This document shows positions 22,410 through 30,694 of a DNA stretch of 35,279 nt, in pieces (position 1 is the stretch's first letter; every line of letters begins with the position of its first letter). The DNA is from DATGLE01 sp035294325 (lineage in GTDB: Bacteria > Chloroflexota > Ktedonobacteria > Ktedonobacterales > Ktedonobacteraceae). Below the pieces are notes generated by a model. It saw only the letters and a list, made by a program, of their open reading frames with translations. It was not told the origin of the DNA and searched no databases. The DNA lies in assembly GCA_035294325.1 (NCBI GenBank), contig DATGLE010000117.1, forward strand, positions 1-35,279. Direction: 5' to 3'. A program made the position numbers and the translations under genes.

Positions 22410-25058
22410 TTATGCTGGCGTGCTTTCCGGGTGTGCGCCAGCCATCAACAGGCCGAGCCGCGTCAGATCAACCCCGGCAGCCGGCATCGTTTCCACGATA
22501 TGGCCTTCATAGATCACGCTGATAGTATCGCTGAGCGCCAGGATCTCATCCAGGTCTGAGGAGATCAACAGGACTGCGCAGCCCCGGTCTCGCGCCTCTA
22601 CAATGCGGCTGTGGACATAGGAGATGGCGCCCACATCCAGGCCGCGCGTCGGCTGCATGGCGATCAGCAGCGCCGGGTCTCGCCCCAGCGCACGCGCCAG
22701 CACCGTCTTTTGCTGGTTGCCGCCAGAAAGGGTGCGGATAACCGTCGTTGGCCCCGGGGCGCGTACATCGAACATGAGCATCAGTTCGCGCGCGCGCTTT
22801 GTAATGGCATCGAAGCGCAGCCAGCCCTGCCGCGCGTAGGGTTCGCGATCAAAGGCATCCAGCACCATGTTCTCGGCAACCGTCATATCAAGGATGAGTC
22901 CCTGCGTATGACGATCCTCGGGAATATGCGCCAGGCCCAGATTAATGCGCTGCTCGGTATCCAGAGCGGAGATATCACGCTGTTGGAAAATAATCTGGCC
23001 CTGCTGCACGCGGCGCAGGCCCATGATGACCTCCGCCAGTTCACCCTGGCCGTTGCCATCAACTCCCGCCAGGCCGTGAATTTCGCCGGCGCGCAACTCA
23101 AGCGAGAGATTGCGCAGCTCCGGGTGGCCCGCTGCCCCGCTGGCGCACACATCCCTGAGCTGCAACTGTACCGCGCCAACCGGGGCAGGTCCCTTCTCAA
23201 CTTGTAGCGAGATCGCGCGCCCGACCATCAGTTCGGCCAGTTCAACGGTGGTCGCCTGTCCGGTATCAAGCGTCCTGACTACGCGACCAGCTCTCATGAC
23301 CGTTACGCGGTCACTGATCTCCAGCACCTCTTTGAGCTTGTGACTGATAAAGATTACCGTCGCGCCACTATCGCGCAGGCGGCGCAGCAGCCGAAAGAGT
23401 TCCTCGGTCTCCTGGGGTGTCAGTACCGCCGTCGGCTCGTCGAGAATAAGGATGCGTGCGCCACGATAGAGCGCCTTGATAATCTCCACCTTTTGCTGCT
23501 GGCCGACAGTAATGCGCTCGACTTTTTCGCTGAGCGCAACTCCGAGCGAAAAGTCGCGGCAGAGCGGCTCGATCTGGCGCGTCGCCTGCTCAAGATCCAG
23601 CAGCGGCGGACGAGGCGAGCGCATACCGAGCACAATATTTTCCAGGATCGAGAGCGCCGGAATCAGCATGAAGTGTTGATGTACCATGCCAATGCCCAGT
23701 TGCAGGGCCTGGCGCGGCGAGTCGATGCTCACCGGCTGGCCGTGCAGGCGGATCTGGCCGGCGTCGGGATGATAGAGGCCATAGACGATATTCATGAGCG
23801 TGGTTTTGCCGGCCCCGTTCTCGCCGAGCAGGGCGTGAATTTCGCCGGGGCGGATTGCCAGGCTCACATGATCGTTAGCCAGCACGCCCGGAAAGCGCTT
23901 CACAATATGGCGCAGTTCCAGCACATAATCCTCGGTGAGCTGCTCCGCCGGTGCCTCTTTCTCCGCCGCTTCGCCATCCTCGCTGGCTGGTCCCATCGTT
24001 TTGCGACCCTCCCGCACATAGGGCACACCGCTGGCCGCCGGGCCACGTACATAGCGCATGAAGAGCACGAGAGCCACAAAGGTAATCACGTAGGGCAGCA
24101 TTTCGAGCAGTTGGAATGGTATGGCGACGCCATATGCCTGCAAACGGATCTGCAAGGCGTCGCCCAGCCCGAACAGCAGCGTGCCCAGCAGAATGCCCAG
24201 TGGATGCCAGCGTCCGAAGACGATGGCCGCGAAGGCGACATAGCCACGTCCGGCGGTCATGTTCTCCTGGAAGGCATTCACACCGCTCGCGCTGACCAGG
24301 GCCGCTCCGGCTGCCCCCGCCAGCGCTCCACTGATGACCAGAGAGAGATACCGCACACGATTGACATTCACCCCCACAGTATCGGCGGCGCGCGGGTGCT
24401 GTCCTACGGCGCGCAGCGTCAGCCCCCACGAGGTGCGAAACAGCACGAACCAGATAATGGGCACGAGCGCCAGCGCGAGGTACACCAGGATATTCAGGCT
24501 GAAGAAGGCCGCGCCCAGATAGGGCAGGCTGCTCAGGACAGGGATCGACACGGCATTGAAGCCCGGCGCGGAAGGAAATTGCGAGGCCGTGCCAAATTGC
24601 AAGCGGAAAATGTACGCGGTGATCGCCAGGGCGAAGAGATTCAGCCCGACTGCGCTCACGATCTGGTCGGCGCGCAGCGACACGGAGAACCATGCATGGA
24701 TCAGTCCGACAACAACGCCAACCACCATTGCCGCCAGCAGACCGACCCAGGGGCTATGGCCGGCCAGCGCACCTATGTAGGCGGCCAGGGCGCCGCAGAG
24801 CATCATTGCCTCCAGCGCCAGGTTGAGCACTCCGGCCAGTTCGTTAATCAGGCCGCCCAGGGCAGCGAGCAGGAGCGGAGTCATAGCGACCAGGGCCGCC
24901 GCCACGAATTCGGGCGTGGTGAGGATCAGCGCTGCACTGCCGAGGTCGTGACGCGTTGTGGTATTACCGCTGAGCCTTCCCAGCAAGGCCAGCAGTACGA
25001 GGGCCAGGACCACAGCCAGCGCGGCCCATCCCCACGAGCGTGTCAATCGCTTTCCCAT
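22410..25058 (-). CDS. fused permease and double-ATPase of a BMP-type (nucleoside-like) ABC importer
   Basis: An 882-residue fusion. Residues 1-340 are a permease of the YufQ/NupQ-type branch (GGLINELAGVLNLALEAMML, RAVGQHPRAADTVGVN, with about eight to ten spans). A charged linker (about 341-378) leads to an RbsA/YufO-like tandem ATPase. Domain 1 has Walker A GENGAGKTT 412-420, an altered signature TVGQQQK 517-523, and Walker B LILDEP. Domain 2 has a degenerate Walker A GVDGNGQGE near 665-673 lacking the Lys, a good signature LSGGNQQK 777-784 and MQPTRGLD. The degenerate second P-loop is normal for this class, but permease and ATPase are usually separate proteins. GGAGGAGG lies upstream of the ATG. 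Confidence 0.92.
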   Translation of the reverse strand: MGKRLTRSWGWAALAVVLALVLLALLGRLSGNTTTRHDLGSAALILTTPEFVAAALVAMTPLLLAALGGLINELAGVLNLALEAMMLCGALAAYIGALAGHSPWVGLLAAMVVGVVVGLIHAWFSVSLRADQIVSAVGLNLFALAITAYIFRLQFGTASQFPSAPGFNAVSIPVLSSLPYLGAAFFSLNILVYLALALVPIIWFVLFRTSWGLTLRAVGQHPRAADTVGVNVNRVRYLSLVISGALAGAAGAALVSASGVNAFQENMTAGRGYVAFAAIVFGRWHPLGILLGTLLFGLGDALQIRLQAYGVAIPFQLLEMLPYVITFVALVLFMRYVRGPAASGVPYVREGRKTMGPASEDGEAAEKEAPAEQLTEDYVLELRHIVKRFPGVLANDHVSLAIRPGEIHALLGENGAGKTTLMNIVYGLYHPDAGQIRLHGQPVSIDSPRQALQLGIGMVHQHFMLIPALSILENIVLGMRSPRPPLLDLEQATRQIEPLCRDFSLGVALSEKVERITVGQQQKVEIIKALYRGARILILDEPTAVLTPQETEELFRLLRRLRDSGATVIFISHKLKEVLEISDRVTVMRAGRVVRTLDTGQATTVELAELMVGRAISLQVEKGPAPVGAVQLQLRDVCASGAAGHPELRNLSLELRAGEIHGLAGVDGNGQGELAEVIMGLRRVQQGQIIFQQRDISALDTEQRINLGLAHIPEDRHTQGLILDMTVAENMVLDAFDREPYARQGWLRFDAITKRARELMLMFDVRAPGPTTVIRTLSGGNQQKTVLARALGRDPALLIAMQPTRGLDVGAISYVHSRIVEARDRGCAVLLISSDLDEILALSDTISVIYEGHIVETMPAAGVDLTRLGLLMAGAHPESTPA

Positions 25059-25082
25059 AACGGTATGTCTTCCTCCTCCGTC

Positions 25083-26270
25083 CTACTCGGTATCCAGCGC
25101 CGCGCCGCTATCCGGCGTGGCCTGGCGCGTCGGGTTGAGCGCCGCGAGCGTTTCCAGCGCTGGTTCCGTCTCCTGCTCTCTCCGCGCGCTCTGCCAGCGC
25201 CGCGCCAGCGAGAGAATCACCGGCGACGAGGCGGCGAGCACAGCCAGGATCGCCAGCGTGCGCACGATATCGGCAAGCTGCGAGGGCAACTGGGCTATCG
25301 CTTCCATCGCCGAAGCCCCGTTAGCCAGCGCCGCGAAGAAGAGGGCCGCGAGGCCAACGCCGAAAGGATTGAGCACGCCCAGCAACGCGACGGCGATGGC
25401 GTCGTAACCGGTAGTGGGCGCAAAACCGGTCACAAGCTGGTAACGATAGCCCAGGATTTCCGCCGCGCCAGCCAGCCCGGCCAGCGCTCCGCTGATACAG
25501 AAGGTCAGCAGGTAGACGCGATTGGTATGCACTCCGGCATGGCGCGCCGCTTCGTTATTCAACCCGACCATCTTGATGCGCTGGCCGAAGACGGTGTAAC
25601 GCAGCACGATGAACATGGCGATCATCGCCAGCAGCGCCAGAAAAAAGCTCGCGTTCAGATCGCTGCCCTGTACCAGCCCTGGATATGTTGCGTTGGAGGC
25701 AACCGCCCAGGAGGTAGGCGCAGCAACGAAGCCGGGCGCTTTAACCGGTCCGGCGATCATGAAATCGATGAAATAGATGCCGATATAGTTCAGCAGGATG
25801 GTCGTAATGACCTCGTTGATGCCGTAGCGTATTCTCAAGAAAGCTGCCGGCAATGCCCACAGGCCGCCGGCAAGAAAACCGGCCAGCGTCGCCAGCAGCA
25901 GGTGCAGCGGGCCGGGCAATCCCGCGAACTGACCGCCAACGATCACCGCGGCCAGCGCTCCCAGATACTCCTGACCAACGGCTCCAATATTGAAAGCCCC
26001 GGCGCGGAAAGCCATGGCAATGCCCAGCCCGATCAGCAGCAGCGGCGTCGCCGTATTGAGCGTCTCGGCGAATTGCGGAACATTGCCAAAGGCGCCCTGA
26101 AAGAGTACGCTATAGGCGTACAACGGGTTAAAGCCGCTCAAAAGCATCACGATGGAGCCAATCAGCATGGCCGCGAGCAGAGAGAGCAGCGGTAACACAG
26201 CCGCCATAAAGGGTATCCGCATGCGGCGCGAGGGCCGGCGTACATTCTCGGTATTGGTGCCTGCTGCCAT
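25083..26270 (-). CDS. ABC importer permease, BMP/nucleoside type
   Basis: A 395-residue membrane protein of the YufP/NupP permease type: FRAGAFNIGAVGQEYLGALA, RIRYGINEVITTILLNYIGI, GLNNEAARHAGVHTNRVYLL and TGYDAIAVALLGVLNPFGVG are characteristic stretches. About nine to ten spans are visible, followed by a soluble C-terminal tail (from about 355) rich in Glu, Arg and Pro. It pairs with the permease half of the fused protein downstream, 24 nt away. AGGAAGG precedes the ATG. Confidence 0.92.
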   Translation of the reverse strand: MAAGTNTENVRRPSRRMRIPFMAAVLPLLSLLAAMLIGSIVMLLSGFNPLYAYSVLFQGAFGNVPQFAETLNTATPLLLIGLGIAMAFRAGAFNIGAVGQEYLGALAAVIVGGQFAGLPGPLHLLLATLAGFLAGGLWALPAAFLRIRYGINEVITTILLNYIGIYFIDFMIAGPVKAPGFVAAPTSWAVASNATYPGLVQGSDLNASFFLALLAMIAMFIVLRYTVFGQRIKMVGLNNEAARHAGVHTNRVYLLTFCISGALAGLAGAAEILGYRYQLVTGFAPTTGYDAIAVALLGVLNPFGVGLAALFFAALANGASAMEAIAQLPSQLADIVRTLAILAVLAASSPVILSLARRWQSARREQETEPALETLAALNPTRQATPDSGAALDTE

Positions 26271-26360
26271 AACGCAACCTTCCTGGGGGCGGGGAGGACA
26301 GGCCGTGGATCAAATTCGTCTCTCCCCGCTCCTGATCTCCACAGAATCAGCGCTCAGGGG

Positions 26361-27380
26361 TTACGATGCCGGGGGATAGAGCGGCCCGACCTGGAGCTTT
26401 CCGGCCAGGTATTGCTGGACGGCAGCCTCGACCTTTGTGCGCACGTCCTGCGGCACCTCGTTGCCCCACTTGCCCAGGTGCTGCACCCCTTCCTTGAAGC
26501 CGAAAGTGTAGAGACTCTTCGTGAGTTGTTTGTCTTTGTAAAGTTTGGCGATCTGCACATATAGCCCCGGCACTTCCTGCACACCGCTGGTAATAATGGT
26601 ATCGGGAGCGAGATCGTAGGCGTCTGTTGACCAGCCTGCGACCACCAGCGCGCCCCGCTGTCTGGCAAGCTGAATCGCCGGTCCGTCGAAGGCATTGCCC
26701 ATGATGCAGAGCACATCGGAGCCGCGATCAAGCTGCGCCTGCGTTACCTGCTGGCCCTTGACGACATCATCATAGGAGCCAACATAGGCCACGCTCACGC
26801 TGGCGTTCGGATTGACCGAGGCCACGCCCTTCTCGAAGGTGTTAACATCGGCTGTTACCTGCGGAGCCTGTACGGCGGCAACGATCCCAATCTTGCCCTT
26901 CTTAGACATCAGGCCCGCAGCCATGCCGGTGAAATAGCCCAGTTCACCAAAACGAAACTCGGTGCCGGTAATATTCGGAGGCGTGCCGGGACCATTGATG
27001 AGGATAAAGTGGCTGTTCGGAAACTCAGGCGCGACAGTTTTGATGGAGTCCGCATACTCGAAGCCGTGCGCAAAAATCAAGTTGTAGCCCTGGCGCCCGT
27101 ACTGGCGCAGGACATTGGCCTGTTCGGCCTGAGATACGTTTTCAGAATAAGCGTAGGGCCAGTTCAGTTGTTGCTTGATCGCTTGAACACCCTTGAGGCC
27201 GTCTTCGTTCCAGCTTTTATCGTTGACCGGCCCGCTCGTAACCATTGCAACCCTGACCTGCTGGCCGCTACCGCTACCCGTGCTGGAGCCGCCGTTGGCT
27301 GTACCCTGGCTACCACAGGCGGCCAGGATGACGAGCAGTAGAAGTAAAGGCGCGCAGGAAATTCGGATGAATCGCATCAT
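26361..27380 (-). CDS. BMP family substrate-binding lipoprotein
   Basis: A 339-residue lipoprotein. The signal peptide MMRFIRISCAPLLLLLVILA ends in a lipobox LAAC with C22 as the acylated residue, followed by a Gly/Ser linker. The mature part is a BMP/PnrA-type binding protein: VAMVTSGPVNDKSWNEDG, FAHGFEYADSIKTVAPEF, YFTGMAAGLMSKKGKIGIVA, and VVAGWSTDAYDLAPDTI. This family captures purine nucleosides and related compounds for the neighbouring permeases. The ATG at 27380 follows GAAAGG; the upstream frame to 27440 would place a non-signal segment before the lipoprotein signal. Confidence 0.93.
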   Translation of the reverse strand: MMRFIRISCAPLLLLLVILAACGSQGTANGGSSTGSGSGQQVRVAMVTSGPVNDKSWNEDGLKGVQAIKQQLNWPYAYSENVSQAEQANVLRQYGRQGYNLIFAHGFEYADSIKTVAPEFPNSHFILINGPGTPPNITGTEFRFGELGYFTGMAAGLMSKKGKIGIVAAVQAPQVTADVNTFEKGVASVNPNASVSVAYVGSYDDVVKGQQVTQAQLDRGSDVLCIMGNAFDGPAIQLARQRGALVVAGWSTDAYDLAPDTIITSGVQEVPGLYVQIAKLYKDKQLTKSLYTFGFKEGVQHLGKWGNEVPQDVRTKVEAAVQQYLAGKLQVGPLYPPAS

Positions 27381-27523
27381 AGCCAGCGACCTTTCGTAAT
27401 CAGTGCTAAAACGACGGTTGTAAGCAAATAGCGGCGGCATGCGTTACCGCGTTGTCGCTCGTACACCCTCTGTCTGCTTATCACCTCCTTGCTTTCTATG
27501 ATCTTATGCCATCGGGCGCATAG

Positions 27524-28372
27524 TTATGCATGCATGGCTCTGACGGGTGGCGGAAAAGGAAACACGCTGCGAATGGCCGCCAGCACCTCCTCTGTTGGAT
27601 GATCGCCGGGAACGCACTCGAAGCCGACGATCCCGTCGTAGCCGAGTGCCAGCATCTCGCGATAGATGCTGGCAATATTGATCTCACCGCTGCCAGGCGC
27701 ACCACGGCCCGGGGCATCAGCGATATGAATGGCGCCGACACGTCCGATGGTTGTACGCAGGTTGTTGAGTAAATTGCCTTCGTTGATCTGCTGGTGAAAC
27801 AGATCAAAAACAAGTTTCAGCCGGGGATAATTGATGCGTTCCAGCAAGGCGTAAGCATCCAGCACGCTGCGCAGCAGATAGCCGTGAACATGCAACTTGC
27901 TGAGAGGCTCGATCAGTAGATCAACGTCCACGCCCGAAGCGGCGACCAGATCGACAAGCTTGCGCAGCCCTTCCTCCAGATCAGCCCAGCGCTCGGCCTC
28001 GCTCTGTGGCCGCGCGGCAGGCACCACACGGCCACCGGGTCCAACCTCGTCGGTCTGCACAAAAAGAGCGCGTACACCGCAGCGCGCGGCCATCTCTAAC
28101 GATGCGCTGAACTGGTCCAGGACAATAGCGTGATCGGCGGCATCGGTGAGCGATCCCTTGCGGGAGCCAAATACCGAGAAAATAAATATCCCATGATCGC
28201 GGGCAATGGCGGCAAGGCTGGCGATATCCTTATCAATCCAATCCCAGAAATCTACACCTGCGAAACCGGCATGTGCGGCGGCAGCGATGCGCTGCTCTAC
28301 CGGCAATTCTCGCCAGAGAAATTGATAGTGTGGCTCTCCAGCAATCGACTCGATCATAGCGCTGTATTGCAT
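27524..28372 (-). CDS. hydroxypyruvate-isomerase-like TIM-barrel protein
   Basis: A 282-residue xylose-isomerase-like barrel of the Hyi branch: IAAAAHAGFAGVDFWDW, CGVRALFVQTDEVGPGGR, LLIEPLSKLHVHGYLL (a metal Glu), LKLVFDLFHQQINEGNLLNN (metal Asp and His), IHIADAPGRGAPGSGEINIA (His) and VGFECVPGDHPTEEV (Glu). The DLFHQQ and HIADAPGR motifs are close to hydroxypyruvate isomerase. It would interconvert short hydroxy- and oxo-acids, perhaps tartronate semialdehyde and hydroxypyruvate. AGGGGAT precedes the ATG. It is the first gene of the minus-strand arm, directly behind operator O1. Confidence 0.88.
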   Translation of the reverse strand: MQYSAMIESIAGEPHYQFLWRELPVEQRIAAAAHAGFAGVDFWDWIDKDIASLAAIARDHGIFIFSVFGSRKGSLTDAADHAIVLDQFSASLEMAARCGVRALFVQTDEVGPGGRVVPAARPQSEAERWADLEEGLRKLVDLVAASGVDVDLLIEPLSKLHVHGYLLRSVLDAYALLERINYPRLKLVFDLFHQQINEGNLLNNLRTTIGRVGAIHIADAPGRGAPGSGEINIASIYREMLALGYDGIVGFECVPGDHPTEEVLAAIRSVFPFPPPVRAMHA

Positions 28373-28408
28373 ATGATCCCCCTTCGTCGGTGCAGCTTCA
28401 ATCGCCCT

Positions 28409-28429
28409 CTGGTAGACTCATCATACCAC
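28409..28429. promoter_or_regulatory. operator O1, over the minus-strand extended -10
   Basis: Imperfect inverted repeat CTGGTAG (28409-28415), 7-nt spacer, ATACCAC (28423-28429). Five of seven arm positions pair. Its right arm read on the minus strand is GTGGTAT and includes an extended -10 TGGTATGAT (28420-28428) oriented toward the Hyi-like gene. It has the same spacing as O2, 88 nt away. Confidence 0.6.
28420..28428 (-). promoter_or_regulatory. extended -10 promoter of the minus-strand island
   Basis: On the minus strand the sequence is TG-G-TATGAT, a good extended -10 about 50 nt upstream of the ATG at 28372. No good -35 is seen at 16-18 nt, as often allowed with an extended -10. Confidence 0.5.
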
Positions 28430-28496
28430 TTGTGAAATAAAATAAACCAGCCTGGCAAAAGAAAAGGAACGAAGCTCTACTCAAATGCTCTCAAAT

Positions 28497-28517
28497 GTGG
28501 TATACTTACCATACCAC
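28497..28517. promoter_or_regulatory. operator O2, over the plus-strand extended -10
   Basis: Perfect inverted repeat GTGGTAT (28497-28503), 7-nt spacer, ATACCAC (28511-28517). Allowing one mismatch the arms extend to 11 bp. TGGTAT half-sites are like those of FCD-type GntR regulators such as UxuR and NanR, and such a regulator is encoded at 18164-18922. Binding here would cover the -10 of the plus-strand promoter. Confidence 0.7.
28498..28506 (+). promoter_or_regulatory. extended -10 promoter of the plus-strand arm
   Basis: TG-G-TATACT, an extended -10 about 100 nt before the ATG at 28605. The -35 position (28478-28483, TACTCA) is poor. The element is fully inside operator O2. Confidence 0.55.
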
Positions 28518-28604
28518 TTTTAGAAGCGTTCGTCAAGTCCCTCTCTCCACAGCGGGAGCATTCTACGCAGGGTGGTCCTCGCGGCCATCTAGAAGAGGAG
28601 CTAT

Positions 28605-29225
28605 ATGAATTTGCAGATCGATCCTCAAGAGACAGCCGTACTGGTTATCGACGTACAGAACGCTTTTTGCCATCCCCAGGGCACGCTCGGCATCAGTGGC
28701 GCCGACCTGAGCATGCTCACCGCCTGTATCGATCCTATCTATCGGCTGGTCGAAGCCTGCAAGGCGCGTGGCATCCCCGATATCTGGACGATCCAGCATC
28801 ACTTCGTCGAAGATCATACGCGCGCGCTGCACAAGATTACGCCGCACACACAGAAACGCGCCCGTATTGCCTGCCAGCCGGGCACCTGGGACGCGGAGAT
28901 TGTGGAGGAACTGAAACCCCTGATCGACGAGCGCAGTCACCTCATTGAGAAGCACAAATTCAGTGCCTTCTATGGAACACGCCTGGAGGTACTGCTGCGC
29001 ATCCTGGGGCGGCGCACGCTGCTGATCGCGGGTACGACGACCAATGCCTGTGTCGATACGACGGTGCGCGAGGCATATATGCGCGACTACGATCTGCTGA
29101 TCGTCAGCGACTGCGTGGCGGGCGTGAATCGCGCCTGGCACGAGATGGCCCTGGCCGTCTGGGAACGCTATGTGGGCGCCGTTATCACGCTTGATGAAGC
29201 GCTGGCGGCGCTGCCAGAAAAATAG
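28605..29225 (+). CDS. isochorismatase family cysteine amidohydrolase (RutB/N-carbamoylsarcosine-amidase-like)
   Basis: A 206-residue cysteine hydrolase. The catalytic triad fits D16 (LVIDVQNAF), K116 (IEKHKFSAF) and C149 (GTTTNACVDTT), and the cis-peptide loop before Cys is in place. The PGTWDAEIVEELKP and YGTRLEVLLRILG stretches are close in style to ureidoacrylate amidohydrolase RutB. Relatives also hydrolyse N-carbamoylsarcosine and biuret, all releasing a carbamate or ammonia from a ureido or amide group. Placed first in an operon with a hydantoinase-like enzyme, it likely removes the carbamoyl group from the ring-opened product. AGAGGAG lies before the ATG. Confidence 0.88.
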   Translation: MNLQIDPQETAVLVIDVQNAFCHPQGTLGISGADLSMLTACIDPIYRLVEACKARGIPDIWTIQHHFVEDHTRALHKITPHTQKRARIACQPGTWDAEIVEELKPLIDERSHLIEKHKFSAFYGTRLEVLLRILGRRTLLIAGTTTNACVDTTVREAYMRDYDLLIVSDCVAGVNRAWHEMALAVWERYVGAVITLDEALAALPEK

Positions 29226-29311
29226 GAGCGCGGAGAGTTCATCCCTGGTTTCCCCTGTTCCTGATCTTTATTGCAAGTCTATTTCGGCGCTAGAAACGAG
29301 GACACAGCCAC

Positions 29312-30664
29312 ATGCCTAAACTCGATCTCTTACTGAAAAACTGTCACATCGTAACCCCGGCGGCGGTCTTCGACGGCTGGGTAGCGGTGCGCGATGGCAA
29401 GATCGTCGCGCTCGGCGACGGAGAGAGCATGCCGGCGGCTGAGGAGGTAATCGACGGCGGCGGCCACTACCTGCTGCCAGGGCGCATCGAGCCGCATATC
29501 CACCTCGGCGTCCATTATCCCTTCGACGTTGATGTTGAGCAGACCAGCGCGGCGGCTGTTGCGGGCGGCACGACGGTGATGATGCCCCACAACCGTGCCA
29601 AAGTCTCTTATCTAGAAGCCTACCCTCGTTGGGAGAAGATCATCGCCGAGCGCTCTTTTTGCGATCTGGTCATTCACCTCCAGATCCAGAATCGCCAGCA
29701 CATCGACGAGATCCCCATCTATCACGAGCGCTTCGGCGTACTCTGCTACAAGTTACACCTTGATTATCGCGCGAAATCCGTGGCCGAACTGGATATCGAG
29801 CCACTCGACGACGGCGATGTCTACCTGACGATGCAGCAGTGCGCGCCTTTTGATGGCATCGTCGCCCTGCACTGCGAAGATGTGGAGATTGTGCGCTATA
29901 CGCTGCCAGCAGTGCAGGCCAGCGGGCGCAGGGATCTGCAAGCCTGGAGCGATGGCAGGCCGGCCTTCTGCGAGGTGGCCGACATGCACACGATGGCCTA
30001 TCTGAGCGAGTTGATGAACTGCCGGGCGCTGGTACTGCATATGAGCACGGCCGATGGCCTTGACGCGGCTGCTAAATGGACGAAAAAGCCGCTCATCCTG
30101 GAAACACTGGTGCAGTTCCTGACCGTCTTCCCCGAAGAAGCCGGCAGCCGCATTGGCGCCATTGGCAAGATGAATCCGCCGCTGCGCGACCGCGCCAACG
30201 GCGAGCGCCTCTGGGCCGGTCTGCGCAGCGGCGCTATCGCCACCATCGGCACCGACCACATCGCTTGCGATAAGCACGAAACCGACGACCTGTGGACCGT
30301 GACCGCCGGCATGCCAGGTATCGAGGTGGCGCTGCCGGTGCTCATCTCAGAAGGCGTGCATAAGGGCCGCATCAGCTTGCAACAACTGGTACAGATCATC
30401 AGCGAAAACCCGGCAAAACTTTTTCACATTGATGACCGCAAGGGCGCTATTGCAGTGGGCAAAGACGCTGATATGGTGCTGCTAGACATGAACGAGGAGC
30501 GTGTTATCAGTCCGCAGACGACATTCTCTCCGCTCAAGACGCCGGCTAACGGCATGACCGTCAGGGGCTGGCCGAAAATGACGATCAAGGGCGGCCAGGT
30601 TGTCTTCCGCGACGGGCAGCTTGTTGCAAAGCCGGGCTGTGGTCGCGTGCTGCGTTCGTATTAG
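29312..30664 (+). CDS. dihydropyrimidinase/hydantoinase-like cyclic amidohydrolase
   Basis: A 450-residue amidohydrolase with a binuclear centre: H62 and H64 (EPHIHLGVH), K147 as the probable carboxylated Lys (CYKLHLDY), H187 (ALHCED), H243 (LHMSTADG) and D315 (GTDHIACDKHE). The C-terminal composite sandwich resumes at KGAIAVGKDADMVLLDM. Family members open cyclic amides such as dihydrouracil, hydantoin or allantoin. The KMNPPLRD stretch near 286-293 is typical of hydantoinase and allantoinase. It is downstream of the RutB-like gene, so ring opening followed by carbamoyl hydrolysis is a coherent pair. The 86-nt gap before it holds no signal except GAGGAC as ribosome binding site. Confidence 0.9.
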   Translation: MPKLDLLLKNCHIVTPAAVFDGWVAVRDGKIVALGDGESMPAAEEVIDGGGHYLLPGRIEPHIHLGVHYPFDVDVEQTSAAAVAGGTTVMMPHNRAKVSYLEAYPRWEKIIAERSFCDLVIHLQIQNRQHIDEIPIYHERFGVLCYKLHLDYRAKSVAELDIEPLDDGDVYLTMQQCAPFDGIVALHCEDVEIVRYTLPAVQASGRRDLQAWSDGRPAFCEVADMHTMAYLSELMNCRALVLHMSTADGLDAAAKWTKKPLILETLVQFLTVFPEEAGSRIGAIGKMNPPLRDRANGERLWAGLRSGAIATIGTDHIACDKHETDDLWTVTAGMPGIEVALPVLISEGVHKGRISLQQLVQIISENPAKLFHIDDRKGAIAVGKDADMVLLDMNEERVISPQTTFSPLKTPANGMTVRGWPKMTIKGGQVVFRDGQLVAKPGCGRVLRSY

Positions 30665-30694
30665 CCCTCATGCTCCGAGAAAAGGAACCTGCCT

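Noticed and set aside
23340..26195. Very long plus-strand open frame (951 codons) opposite the importer genes
   Set aside because: It is the antisense shadow of the permease and ATPase genes; it is extremely rich in His, Gln, Arg and Glu and has no domain signal.
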